Of a stretch of DNA of 64,000 bases, positions 33,874 through 42,570 are shown one piece after another (the stretch's first letter is position 1; each line of letters opens with the position of its first letter). Under the pieces are notes generated by a model. That model was given only the letters and a program-made list of their open reading frames with translations. It searched no databases and was not told where the DNA came from. The translations under genes were made by a program, and so were the position numbers. This stretch comes from Chloroflexota bacterium (GTDB lineage Bacteria > Chloroflexota > Ktedonobacteria > Ktedonobacterales > JADMIN01), in contig JAJPKE010000034.1 of assembly GCA_021323855.1 (NCBI GenBank), positions 62,001 through 126,000 of the forward strand. The letters run 5' to 3'.

Positions 33874-35136
33874 TTAGTGAGCGGCGGTGTCATGCGCAAA
33901 CACACGGTGGAAGACGGCGACGGGCAGGCTGCTGAAGGCGGTGCCTGCCGCGATGACGCCACCGATTACCAGCGCCAGCACCAGCAGGATCAGCCCCGTC
34001 ACCGTCTGGCCGGTGGCGATGGCGAACATCCCCTGATAGATCGTCAACCCAGGCAGCAGCGGCAGGATGCCGGGGAGGGTGTAGAGGCTGGCGGAGGTGC
34101 GTTGCAGCCGCGCCGCAATCCGGCTGGCGATGCCGACGGCCAGCGCCGCCAGGAAGGTGGCGATGAAGGGCGATTTGCTGCCACTGAGCTGTATCACCAG
34201 CAGATACGTCAGCCAGCCACAGGAGCCGATCAGTCCGGCGGCGATGATGGTGAAGCGGGGAATCTGGCAGGCGACGCCGAAACACATCGAGGCGAAGAGC
34301 GCCGCCACCAATTGCCAGAGCAGCGGGCCGCCCGGCATAGCAGTGGTGGCGGAGAGCGTGGAGGCGCCCTGGCGCAGCGTGAGATCGAGCGCGAGTCCGA
34401 CGCCAGCGGCGACAGCGGCGCCCGTCAGAAAACCCTCCATGCCACGCGCGGCACTGCTGAGTAGATTGCCGGCAATGATATCCTGCGCGCTGGCGACGAT
34501 GGCGGAGCCGGGCAGCAGCATAAAGAGACTGCCGGCAATCACCACCGTCGTGCGAATGGGAACGCCGGTGTGCGCGACGATCAGCGTCACGGCGGTGATG
34601 AGCGCGGCCACCGGCAGGTCTGCGAACAGCGCGGGCACCTCCGGCATTTCGAGGAATTGCTTGAGATAGACCGCAGGCAGGACGATGAGAAACGCCAGCG
34701 TCGCCTCCAACGGCTGCGCGCCCAATAGCACCGCCGACGCCGCGCTGGTTCCCGCCCAGGCGAGCGGACGCAGCCAGTGCGGATAGCTGCGCGGATGCGT
34801 GGCAAGCGCTTCGATCTCCGCCTGCGCCGCTGCCAGGTTCAGCTTGCCATCTTCCAATCGCCCGATGAGGGAGAAGATGGCGGCGACCATTGTATAGTTG
34901 AGTGTGCGCCGCCGCACCCGCTGCATGATGGTGATGGGATAGGCGAGATCGGAATGATTCAGCGACACCGCCAGCGAGGTCAGCGTGACATTCGCCTGGC
35001 AGGAGGGCAGCCCATAGGCGCTGGCGACGCGCTCCATCGAGGTCTCCACCTGCTCCGTCTCCGCGCCGTTGACGAGCAAAAGATTGCCAGCCTGCAACGC
35101 CAGCGTCAGGATGGTTCTGGTGGTAAAAACGTCCAT
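33874..35136 (-). CDS. Threonine/serine exporter ThrE-family protein
   Basis: About 420 residues with a cytoplasmic N-terminal domain (LALQAGNLLLVNGAETEQVE) and around ten membrane helices. The arrangement is the fused two-domain form of ThrE-type amino-acid exporters, where the N-terminal domain carries the family motif GAETEQVE-T and the two membrane halves are joined in one chain. Export of threonine/serine is inferred from family. The ATG at 35136 gives the usual N terminus; 35166 is an alternative. It is divergent from the kinase gene at 35397. Confidence 0.8.
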   Translation of the reverse strand: MDVFTTRTILTLALQAGNLLLVNGAETEQVETSMERVASAYGLPSCQANVTLTSLAVSLNHSDLAYPITIMQRVRRRTLNYTMVAAIFSLIGRLEDGKLNLAAAQAEIEALATHPRSYPHWLRPLAWAGTSAASAVLLGAQPLEATLAFLIVLPAVYLKQFLEMPEVPALFADLPVAALITAVTLIVAHTGVPIRTTVVIAGSLFMLLPGSAIVASAQDIIAGNLLSSAARGMEGFLTGAAVAAGVGLALDLTLRQGASTLSATTAMPGGPLLWQLVAALFASMCFGVACQIPRFTIIAAGLIGSCGWLTYLLVIQLSGSKSPFIATFLAALAVGIASRIAARLQRTSASLYTLPGILPLLPGLTIYQGMFAIATGQTVTGLILLVLALVIGGVIAAGTAFSSLPVAVFHRVFAHDTAAH

Positions 35137-35396
35137 TGCGTCGCCGTTCTCTCGTCTCTCTGCCATTGCTCATACTTGCTCGCTCATCAGCAGGACAACC
35201 ACATAACACCATGATACGAAGCGCATCTGCAAGATATGGGCGAACAATCGCTGAGAATTGGCGCATTCTCTGCTGTATGTCTCGCTGTCCCCTGCGGTTG
35301 GCGGTCGGGACGGGCGCGGCCTGCGTGCGCTATGATACAGGTGATACAGGCATTGCTAGGGATGGCGTTGTGGTGAGAGTGAGGCACAAACGGCCT

Positions 35397-36329
35397 ATGG
35401 AACAAATGGAACAACAAGAACAGCGCCAAGAACAGCGCATCGAAGCTGAGCCGCAGTCACCGGACCAACCGGCAGAGCTTCAACAGCAGCCGGAATCGTC
35501 AGCGCCAACCAACGGGTCAGCGACCACATCTACATCGCATTCAACGCAAGAGGAGGCAGCGGCGGCGACCACGCCAGTCCATAACGGCATTGGCGCGATG
35601 CGTGCGGTGACGATCTCACGCCTGTATGGCAGCGGCGGCGGTGAAATCGGCGCGCGGCTGGCGAAGCGGCTGGACTGGCAACTGGTGGACCATGAAATTG
35701 TGGCGCAGGTGGCGCAGAAGATGGGCATTACCGTGCAGGAAGCCGATGCGCGCGACGAACGCGCAGAGAGTTTTCTCTCGCGCATGCTAAGTACGATGCA
35801 ACTGACCAGCGGCGCGCTACCCAACCCAACGCCGCTGGTGGTACCGCTGGGAGAACTACAGGCGGCCTATCATCAGGCGCTCTGCTCGACGGTGGAGGCG
35901 GCGGCGGAACAGGGGCATGTCGTCATCATCGGGCGCGGCTCACAGGTGGTGCTGGCGAACCGGCGCGATGTGCTGCATGTGCGCATCATCGCGCCACTCG
36001 AAGATCGTATCGCGTATGTTGCCCGTCGTGAGGGCGTCAACGAGACAGAGGCCGCCGCACGCATCAAGCTTAAGGACAAGGATCGCTTGTATTATCTGCG
36101 CGCGCAATATCACCAGCAGGCGGACGATCCACTGCTCTATGACCTCATCATCAATACGGCGGTGCTGGACCTGGATAGCGCCGTCGAGGTGATCGTTGCG
36201 GCGCTGGAAGCCAAATCACACCGGCTGGGCGTGCCGGAGAGCGCGCTCGGCCCCGCCGCCGGTCAGCCGCGCTACCCCGGTCGGCCCGAGGACCTGCGCC
36301 CGCCCTATACCAACGGCGAGGCGAAGTGA
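35397..36329 (+). CDS. Cytidylate-kinase-like protein
   Basis: About 310 residues. A Gln/Glu/Ser/Thr-rich N terminus of 70 residues precedes a P-loop kinase domain of the cytidylate-kinase-like family: AVTISRLYGSGGGEIGARLA, then WQLVDHEIVAQVAQKMGIT, GHVVIIGRGSQVVLANRRDV and LRAQYHQQADDPLLYDLIIN. The P-loop is the atypical GSGGGEIG without Lys, as in this family, so it may not be an authentic CMP kinase. ATG 35397 (or 35406) is taken as the start; the frame is open upstream into the divergent gene's promoter region. Confidence 0.78.
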   Translation: MEQMEQQEQRQEQRIEAEPQSPDQPAELQQQPESSAPTNGSATTSTSHSTQEEAAAATTPVHNGIGAMRAVTISRLYGSGGGEIGARLAKRLDWQLVDHEIVAQVAQKMGITVQEADARDERAESFLSRMLSTMQLTSGALPNPTPLVVPLGELQAAYHQALCSTVEAAAEQGHVVIIGRGSQVVLANRRDVLHVRIIAPLEDRIAYVARREGVNETEAAARIKLKDKDRLYYLRAQYHQQADDPLLYDLIINTAVLDLDSAVEVIVAALEAKSHRLGVPESALGPAAGQPRYPGRPEDLRPPYTNGEAK

Positions 36330-36423
36330 AGAGACCTCTCTACAACGCACAGCGAAAATACTCGTATTGACGGTAGGTTTGCGCAAGCCATGTTCATGGG
36401 CAGACGAGAGCGAGGCGGCGACG

Positions 36424-37806
36424 ATGGATACTCCAGCGCCAGATGATACTGGCAACAGCAATCCAACGCTTCTCGTCTCCTCGCGCTATGGCACGCTCTG
36501 GCTGCTGGACGCCGCAACCGGCGCGGTGCGCTGGCGGCTGGTGAACGGTTGCCATCCGGGGACGCTGGCGCATGGCGGCGATATGATCTTCTTCACCACC
36601 AGCTCAACAGGAATCGTCCGGCGGGATACCAGAACCGCGCCGCTATCACGTGATGAGGCAATCCGCTATCATCATCTCCTCGTCCGACCAGCAGAAGTTC
36701 TTGCTTTGCGCGCACAGGATGGCGCTATCGTCTGGCGGCGCGAGGGTTGGCTGCCGCGCAATCAGCATCATAGACCGCCAGACGCGCAGTCTCTCGACGG
36801 CGATGTGCTGCTGACCGATGTGACGGATTTCGCGGAAGAAGCAACGGTCGTTTCTGCGCTCGACGCACGAACCGGCGCGGTCCGCTGGAGCCGGAAAAGC
36901 CCAACGAGCGAGGAAGGCGACGGTTCGCACGATGCAAGCCGGTTTCTGAGCGCGTCCGCTGGCAGAACATATATCAGCCAACTGAAAGAACGGCGCCTCT
37001 ACGTACTCGACAGCCAAACCGGAGAACTGGCGTGGAGTTGCGAGCAGCCAGGTGAACTGCTGTGGCTCTCACGCAATGGCACGCACTGCGCCAGTTTCGG
37101 CTCCATAGAAAGCGGTCAGGAGTTGATGCTGATGGTGCGCCGCACGGTAGATGGAGTGGTCATAGGGACGCTACCACATCTCCTGCATAACGTTCGCGGT
37201 CTGAGCGACGACGGCGCTGTCTATATCACCAGCGGCCCAAGCTGGCAGCCAGGGGTAGATGCCCTGCGCGTGAGCGATGGGGCGCAGCTCTGGCACGCGG
37301 ACCGGCAGATGTCATCCTATTCCTTGACGATGAATCCAGGCATCTCCCCAGGGCAGCACATCTTCACTGCCAACAACCTGTATTTTGTCCATCTGACACA
37401 GCAGAAGAGTCTGGCCGAGGCGCTGGCCTTCGATGCGCAGAGCGGACGGCAACGCTGGCGCTGGCACAGTCCCGCGCACCTGCCGTCGCTGCTGAAGCTC
37501 TGGGGTGGTCGCACGCCGCAGGTGATCGCCTTCGCGCTCAGCCAGGGACGCCGCGATCTAGCGCGGTATCGCGGGCGCACGCATGCCTGGGGCAGCGCCA
37601 TGCGTGAGATAGCACACGGACAGTGGCGTCGTCCAGCCTCGCTGCTCGGCGGCATTTCCGTTGCGGTGGGCCGAGGCGGACCATCCGGCGAAGAATGCCT
37701 CTATATCGGCACCAGCATGGGCCTCTTTGCCCTGCGCGCCCGCGACGGCCACCTGCTCTGGCACGCATTGCTGATGATGGAGATCAATGACATCGTGCCT
37801 CAATAG
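36424..37806 (+). CDS. PQQ-like beta-propeller repeat protein
   Basis: A 460-residue protein of repeated PQQ-type blades (LLDAATGAVRWRLV, ALRAQDGAIVWRRE, ALDARTGAVRWSRK, VLDSQTGELAWSCE, ALRVSDGAQLWHAD, AFDAQSGRQRWRWH, ALRARDGHLLWHAL). There is no signal peptide or membrane segment, so it would be cytoplasmic, unlike most propellers of this type. ATG 36424 follows GAGCGAGG; the frame is open through the end of the kinase gene. It may follow the kinase gene in an operon. Function is unknown; it resembles the outer part of the anti-sigma protein at 12079. Confidence 0.75.
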   Translation: MDTPAPDDTGNSNPTLLVSSRYGTLWLLDAATGAVRWRLVNGCHPGTLAHGGDMIFFTTSSTGIVRRDTRTAPLSRDEAIRYHHLLVRPAEVLALRAQDGAIVWRREGWLPRNQHHRPPDAQSLDGDVLLTDVTDFAEEATVVSALDARTGAVRWSRKSPTSEEGDGSHDASRFLSASAGRTYISQLKERRLYVLDSQTGELAWSCEQPGELLWLSRNGTHCASFGSIESGQELMLMVRRTVDGVVIGTLPHLLHNVRGLSDDGAVYITSGPSWQPGVDALRVSDGAQLWHADRQMSSYSLTMNPGISPGQHIFTANNLYFVHLTQQKSLAEALAFDAQSGRQRWRWHSPAHLPSLLKLWGGRTPQVIAFALSQGRRDLARYRGRTHAWGSAMREIAHGQWRRPASLLGGISVAVGRGGPSGEECLYIGTSMGLFALRARDGHLLWHALLMMEINDIVPQ

Positions 37807-37846
37807 GCCAGCGAATGAATGCGCATATGGTAATCGGCGGTTGAAA

Positions 37847-37970
37847 CCGCGCCTGGATGGCTTTCAGCCGCAAAACCTGCCTCCGCAGGTTCGGAGCAGG
37901 AACGCCTGCCTCTATGCCGATCTCCAGTCCGCGCAGGCGGACTTCGCGGCGGTACGCTATCCAGGCGCGG
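37847..37970. repeat. 124-bp MITE-like element, copy B
   Basis: The terminal inverted repeats are CCGCGCCTGGATGGC (37847-37861) and GCTATCCAGGCGCGG (37956-37970), 14 of 15 paired. Internal hairpins have the same arms as copy A (AACCTGC/GCAGGTT, AGTCCGC/GCGGACT) but different loops (CTCC, GCAG). It lies between convergent genes 40 bases after the PQQ gene. Confidence 0.85.
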
Positions 37971-38000
37971 ATTCATTCGCTGGCTGTTGGGGAGTGAGGT

Positions 38001-38867
38001 CTACCCCACATCCGGGAACGACGTCACGTCGCTGGCCGGCGGCAACGCGATGGTGACGCCTGTATTGAATGAAGTGAAATCCATCTCGGTGTTCAGCTTC
38101 ATCGTGCCCAGGTTCGAGAGCGTATCACTCACAGCGATGACCACCTTGACCGGGCGGTAGTTGTCTTTGCGGAAGTAGTAATCCACCGTCGCGTTCAGGT
38201 TGCTGGTGGAATTGCTAGCGCCCGTTGCGCCTGTCGTTCCCGTGGCTCCCGTTGCGCCAGGCAAACTCTGGTTAAAGTCTTCCTTTGCCCGCAGATGCCA
38301 GACCGCAACGCCGTTGATCGTCTCGCTGCCGACCAGCGTGGCATCCTTCAGTTTGCTATAGTCCATGTACATGGAGGTATCCGCGCCGAAGCTGCCGAGC
38401 GCGCCATACGAGATTTTATACCACTTGTCGCCGGAGTTCCCAAACAACGCGCTCAGCCCGGACATCTTGAGATAGCCGGTCGAGGTGGCAAAGTCTACGA
38501 TAACGCTTGTGGTCATGTTCTGTCCTTCGAGGGCCATCGTCATGTCCATCTGCGACCGCCGGGGTTTCAGCGTTTCTTTGCCGGTGGCGTTCGCGGTCTC
38601 TTTGATATCTGACGTTCCCAGCGAAGTACTCGATAGCTTGATCTCCATGTTCATTGTCATCGTGAACGTCAGGTCCTGGACCGCCGCGCTGCTCGTGCTG
38701 TGGGTGGTGCCACTGAAGTCGAAGACATTGGTTGCGTTGTGCAGGATCTCCGCTGCCGTGGGCACTTTGGCGCTGGTTTGCCCGACGCCGCAGGCCGCCA
38801 ATGCCAGCAGGCTCAGCAACGCCACTGGCGCAAGCAACGTTGCCAGCCGCCGTGATAGGGTACGCAT
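38001..38867 (-). CDS. Secreted lipoprotein with collagen-like Gly-Ala-Thr stretch
   Basis: A 288-residue lipoprotein: signal peptide MRTLSRRLATLLAPVALLSL with lipobox LALAAC, then a beta-rich domain like the LolA/LppX-type lipid-binding lipoproteins (YLKMSGLSALFGNSGDKWYK, MYMDYSKLKDATLVGSETIN). About residues 203-218 are a short collagen-like GAT repeat (PGATGATGTTGATGA), placed in a surface loop. It probably sits on the outer face of the membrane; a lipid or cell-wall role is only inferred from the fold resemblance. Confidence 0.75.
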   Translation of the reverse strand: MRTLSRRLATLLAPVALLSLLALAACGVGQTSAKVPTAAEILHNATNVFDFSGTTHSTSSAAVQDLTFTMTMNMEIKLSSTSLGTSDIKETANATGKETLKPRRSQMDMTMALEGQNMTTSVIVDFATSTGYLKMSGLSALFGNSGDKWYKISYGALGSFGADTSMYMDYSKLKDATLVGSETINGVAVWHLRAKEDFNQSLPGATGATGTTGATGASNSTSNLNATVDYYFRKDNYRPVKVVIAVSDTLSNLGTMKLNTEMDFTSFNTGVTIALPPASDVTSFPDVG

Positions 38868-39025
38868 AATCTACCTGTCTCCTTCCCCTAAATGGGGAGA
38901 CTATCTGCCGCAGGAGGCGCGGCGCAACCATTCTAGCAGACAGCAGCTAGAATGAAAAGAGACATAGTATCTTTCGAGATATCGGCAAGAAGTAAAGAGC
39001 GTGAAGACGAATAAAAGGGGACACG

Positions 39026-39442
39026 ATGCGAGTATTGATCTGGCATGTGGATGCGTTCACGGCGGAGCCAACGGAACGCGGGCGCTCCAAAGTGGCGGAT
39101 GCGACGCCACAGACGGTGCATATCACGGATGGGCTGGTGGTCTTTGCCGCCGTGGAAAAAGCCGACGAGGCTGACCCGGAGGCCACGGCAGAGCGCGCGA
39201 CGGAGACTATCATCGAGGTGGCGAAGCAGCTTGGCGCGCACGACATCGTGCTGCACTCCTTCGCGCATCTCTTCGTCGAGCAACTCTCTACCCCAGCCAC
39301 GGCGCAACACGTCCTCAACCGCACGCAATCGTTACTGGAAGCGCAGGGCTACGCCGTCCAACAGAGCGCCTTCGGTTGGTTCAATAAGCTGGAGCTTCTT
39401 GCAAAGGGGCATCCGCTCTCGCGCGTCGCGCGCCAGATATGA
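39026..39442 (+). CDS. Free-standing archaeal-type threonyl-tRNA editing domain
   Basis: A 138-residue protein that aligns by eye with the N-terminal editing domain of archaeal threonyl-tRNA synthetases, which removes serine mischarged onto tRNA-Thr and has a D-aminoacyl-tRNA deacylase fold. Supporting segments are LVVFAAVEKADEADPEATAE, IVLHSFAHLFVEQLSTP and SAFGWFNKLELLAKGHPLSR. There is no synthetase domain. AAAGGGGACACG precedes the ATG. In bacteria such a domain outside a synthetase would act in trans. Confidence 0.82.
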   Translation: MRVLIWHVDAFTAEPTERGRSKVADATPQTVHITDGLVVFAAVEKADEADPEATAERATETIIEVAKQLGAHDIVLHSFAHLFVEQLSTPATAQHVLNRTQSLLEAQGYAVQQSAFGWFNKLELLAKGHPLSRVARQI

Positions 39443-39456
39443 TTCGCCGCTTTCCA

Positions 39457-39486
39457 TTGCGAGTACCGCTCATTCCTTGTTATACT
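39457..39486 (+). promoter_or_regulatory. Sigma-70-type promoter
   Basis: TTGCGA (39457-39462) and TATACT (39481-39486) with an 18-base spacer precede the membrane-protein gene at 39563, giving a leader of about 70 bases. Confidence 0.6.
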
Positions 39487-39562
39487 GGCGGCGCACCGGC
39501 CCATTTAAAGCAGCCGGTATTCGTTTATCCACCGGTATTCTCTGCAAAATAGGGGGACTCAT

Positions 39563-40135
39563 ATGCTCGCAGGCGAAACAGTCGTCGCGCAGGTGGACCA
39601 CGGCGCTGCGCCGCCCAACTGGCAGATCACACGCGGACGCCCAGCCTTTCATCTCCAGCAAATCATCCTGGGCGTTGTGGTGGTAGCCATCGGCGTGGTG
39701 GGCGCGGTCTTTCTGCTGGCGAATCCCAACCAGGCGTTTTCGTATGGCGCTGGCGGTGAAGCGTCCATGTCCGTCATCAATGGCTGGCGCACAGTAGATT
39801 TTGTCGTGCTGGCGATCTTTGCGCTTGCTGGCGCGTACCTCATCGTGCAGCACACCGGCAGCTATGCCAGCGCCAAAAGCGATCTGCTGGTGATGGTGCC
39901 GGAAGGATTCGTCATCCGCACGGGTAGGCGCATCCAGACGTATGACTTCGCCACGCTCACCAGCCTGCGCGCCACGCTCTCACGCGGCACATTGATCGTT
40001 AACGCCACCCAGGCCAGCGGCGCAAAACTGCGCAGCAGCATTGACGGGCGCTTCGGCAAGGTGAAACCCATCGGGCAGGCGATACTGGCCGCCTACAGCC
40101 AGTATCGCGCCGCCACAGTGCGCCCGCAAGGCTAA
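39563..40135 (+). CDS. Hypothetical two-TM membrane protein
   Basis: A 190-residue protein with membrane segments IILGVVVVAIGVVGAVFLLA and DFVVLAIFALAGAYLIVQH, then a C-terminal globular part (LLVMVPEGFVIRTGRRIQTY, then IDGRFGKVKPIGQAILAAY) resembling a bacterial PH-like domain. Its function is unknown. GGGGG at 39551-39555 precedes the ATG. It overlaps the convergent LLM gene by four bases. Confidence 0.65.
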   Translation: MLAGETVVAQVDHGAAPPNWQITRGRPAFHLQQIILGVVVVAIGVVGAVFLLANPNQAFSYGAGGEASMSVINGWRTVDFVVLAIFALAGAYLIVQHTGSYASAKSDLLVMVPEGFVIRTGRRIQTYDFATLTSLRATLSRGTLIVNATQASGAKLRSSIDGRFGKVKPIGQAILAAYSQYRAATVRPQG

Positions 40136-40977
40136 CTGCCAAGTACCACTTTCACCCGGCGCAGCATCTCAATGTGTGCATCAACCGAGGCGAGGCCCGC
40201 ACCCATCGTATTCACGCTCAGATGGGTCGCGCCCAATGCACGCCAGCGCTCGACGCGCAGCGCCCAATTGGCCTCTGTGCCATGCTCAACCTCAATGCCG
40301 CCCTGCGCCTCGATGCCAACCGCCGCGCGTGGGCGTCCCGCTGCCTCTGCGTAGCCGTAGAGACGCGCGATCTGCTGCTGCAACTGGTCGTAGCTGGCGG
40401 CGTCGGTCGGGTCCACGTCAACGGGAATCCAGCCGTCCGCCAGCCGCCCCACGCGGCGCAGAACCGCTTCGGCCTGCCCGCCGAGCCAGAGCGGAATCGG
40501 GCGCTGCACTGGCAATGGCGGCATTGTCGCATTGTGGATAGTGTGCCAGCGCCCCTCAAACGACACCTGTGGCTTCGTCCACAACTCGCGCAGCACAGCC
40601 ATCTGCTCCTCAATATGCGCGCCTCGATCCTGGAAATCCGCGCCCATCGCCGTGAACTCGTCCTGATTCCAGCCGACGCCAAGCCCCAGCCGCAGCCGTC
40701 CGCCGCTGAGGACATCAACGGTTGCCGCCTGCTTTGCCAGCAGCAGCGTGGGGCGGCTGGGGGCGACGATCACGCCGGTCATCAAGCCAATGCGCTGCGT
40801 CCATCCTGCATAGAGACCCAGCAGCACAAGCGGCTCATAGCCGGGATTCTCGGTCAGCACGCTATCGAAAACCACCAGGTGGTCGAATCCCATAGCTTCC
40901 GCCGCCTGCACAAAGGCGCGCAGCGCGCCTACATCGCCGCCGATTTCTTCCTGCGGCACGATTACGCCAAACTTCAT
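40132..40977 (-). CDS. F420-dependent LLM-class oxidoreductase
   Basis: A 281-residue TIM-barrel luciferase-like monooxygenase (LLM) family protein. Typical segments: MKFGVIVPQEEIGGDVGAL, LLGLYAGWTQRIGLMTGVIV, LLLAKQAATVDVLSGGRLRL and GLGVGWNQDEF. It is closest by eye to the actinobacterial/Chloroflexota F420-dependent group; FMN use cannot be excluded. AGGAG lies nine bases before the ATG at 40977 (a near ATG at 40983 is too close). Confidence 0.87.
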   Translation of the reverse strand: MKFGVIVPQEEIGGDVGALRAFVQAAEAMGFDHLVVFDSVLTENPGYEPLVLLGLYAGWTQRIGLMTGVIVAPSRPTLLLAKQAATVDVLSGGRLRLGLGVGWNQDEFTAMGADFQDRGAHIEEQMAVLRELWTKPQVSFEGRWHTIHNATMPPLPVQRPIPLWLGGQAEAVLRRVGRLADGWIPVDVDPTDAASYDQLQQQIARLYGYAEAAGRPRAAVGIEAQGGIEVEHGTEANWALRVERWRALGATHLSVNTMGAGLASVDAHIEMLRRVKVVLGS

Positions 40978-41070
40978 CACCATCGTCTCCTATCGTCAAT
41001 TGCCGGAAGTGTTTTCTCTCTCCCTGTGGGGAGCTTACGACCTTCCAGCAAGTGGAGGGTTGCGCGTCTG

Positions 41071-41352
41071 TCACTTCACGCCGAGGCTGCTGACCAGCAG
41101 AAAGACGAAGAGTGAGATGACGGCGAAAGAACTGCGTGTGAGCGAGAAGCGCGGCGCGGGCAGCAGCAGACGCACCAGCGAGACGAGCAACACGACCGCC
41201 GCGACAATGAAGGTGATGATCGCCAGCGCGCGACTGGGCCAGATAAACGCGGCGAAGGCGGCGGTATCGAGCGCCACAAAGAGGATGTATTCATAGAAGC
41301 GGACAGGACGATCCGCTGGCTCGAATCGCTGTTGCTTGGGTGCGGGTTCCAC
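41071..41352 (-). CDS. Small membrane protein
   Basis: A 93-residue protein with two or three hydrophobic segments (YILFVALDTAAFAAFIW, IITFIVAAVVLLVSLVRLLL, FAVISLFVFLLVSSLG). The GTG at 41352 follows AAAGGA by about nine bases; an in-frame ATG at 41412 lies inside a palindromic repeat and is unlikely. It resembles small membrane proteins found next to pyr or other housekeeping genes, but no family is named. Confidence 0.6.
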   Translation of the reverse strand: MEPAPKQQRFEPADRPVRFYEYILFVALDTAAFAAFIWPSRALAIITFIVAAVVLLVSLVRLLLPAPRFSLTRSSFAVISLFVFLLVSSLGVK

Positions 41353-41386
41353 TGCTGGTGGTCCTTTCGTATGGCGATAATCAAAC

Positions 41387-41489
41387 GTCGCGGCAGTGAA
41401 CTGCCGGCGCACGGGAAAGAGACTGAAGTCAGGGGACCGCCTACCACGACTTTAGTCGGACTCACGCTTGCTCCGGCTGTTTACAACCG
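41387..41489. repeat. Cluster of four palindromes (composite repeat, copy B)
   Basis: In order: GGCAGTGAACTGCC (41392-41405), GACTGAAGTC (41421-41430), CGACTTTAGTCG (41447-41458), CGGCTGTTTACAACCG (41474-41489). This is the same order and spacing logic as the cluster at 29648-29832, with arm bases changed in pairs. It lies between pyrD and a small membrane gene. Confidence 0.8.
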
Positions 41490-41499
41490 AGAGCGCAGA

Positions 41500-42570
41500 T
41501 CATAGACAGCCACGTGCGATGCGCCGCGCCACAAACGGCCCCTCATAAATGAAGCTCGTGTACAGTTGGATGAGCGCCGCCCCGGCATCGAGCATACGCC
41601 GGGCATCGTCCCCCGTGAAGATGCCGCCGCAGCCGATGATCGGCAGCCGCTCGCCACATTGCGCGTGCAGGTGGCGCACTACCGCCAGCGCGCGCGCCTG
41701 CAATGGGCGACCGCTCAATCCCCCCGCCTCATTACGGAGCGACTCAGACGCAGTTTGCAAGCCATCGCGCGAGATGGTGGTATTGACGGCGATCAGGCCG
41801 CTGGCGCCGCGCGCAAGGCATACCTCAACCACTTCATCCAGCGCCGTCTCATCTAAATCAGGCGCGACTTTCACCAACAGTGGCTTCGGCGTGGAACGGT
41901 GCGGCGTTTCGGCTGCCGCCAGTTCGCGCAGACGGCTGGTGAGCGCAGCGAGCAGGATATCGAGCCGGTCGCGTTCCTGCAAAGCGCGCAACCCTGGGGT
42001 GTTGGGCGAACTGATGTTGATGGCGAAATAGTCACCATAAGGATACAACGCATCGAGCGAGGCCAGATAATCGCCCACCGCCTCATCCAGTGGTGTCACC
42101 TTCGATTTGCCCAGGCTCACGCCGACCGGCACAGCGACGCGCGGCATTCGTGCCAGCCGCGCCGCCACGGCCTCCGCGCCATCATTGTTGAAGCCCATGC
42201 GATTGATGAGCGCCTCGTCCTGTGGCAACCGGAAGAGGCGTGGCCGGGGATTGCCAGGCTGGGCGTGCTGCGTGACGGTGCCAATCTCCACGAAACCGAA
42301 GCCGAGCGCCGCCAGCGCTGGAATTGCGCAGGCGTTCTTGTCAAAGCCTGCGGCCAGCCCCACCGGATGCGGGAAGCGCAACCCAAAGACCTCGCGTGCC
42401 GCACTGCTTGGAATCGTGCCAGAGAGCGACGCCGCCAGCGCCAGCGCGCGTGTCAGCGCGGGCGAGCGCGAGATGGTCGCCAGCCCGCCCAGCACGCGCT
42501 CATGAATCACTTCGGGGTCGCGCCCGGCGGAGCGAAAGAGCGCGGGACGGATCAGGCGCCGGTAGATCAT
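41500..42570 (-). CDS. pyrD: Dihydroorotate dehydrogenase, quinone-dependent class 2
   Basis: A 356-residue FMN enzyme oxidising dihydroorotate to orotate in pyrimidine synthesis. The N-terminal [20 protein letters not shown] is the quinone-/membrane-associating extension of class 2. Core motifs include [48 protein letters not shown] (with catalytic Ser) and [13 protein letters not shown]. It overlaps the pyrE stop by four bases, so the two are co-translated in the operon. Confidence 0.95.
   Translation of the reverse strand: MIYRRLIRPALFRSAGRDPEVIHERVLGGLATISRSPALTRALALAASLSGTIPSSAAREVFGLRFPHPVGLAAGFDKNACAIPALAALGFGFVEIGTVTQHAQPGNPRPRLFRLPQDEALINRMGFNNDGAEAVAARLARMPRVAVPVGVSLGKSKVTPLDEAVGDYLASLDALYPYGDYFAINISSPNTPGLRALQERDRLDILLAALTSRLRELAAAETPHRSTPKPLLVKVAPDLDETALDEVVEVCLARGASGLIAVNTTISRDGLQTASESLRNEAGGLSGRPLQARALAVVRHLHAQCGERLPIIGCGGIFTGDDARRMLDAGAALIQLYTSFIYEGPFVARRIARGCL

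Noticed and set aside
33890-35266. Leftward 458-residue open frame over the ThrE-like gene
   Set aside because: Arg/His/Gly-rich shadow without hydrophobic segments; the neighbouring frame has the typical membrane protein.
36196-36423. Upstream extension of the PQQ gene overlapping the kinase gene
   Set aside because: The added 76 residues are Arg/Pro-rich and in the shadow of the kinase C terminus; a start with a ribosome site exists at 36424.
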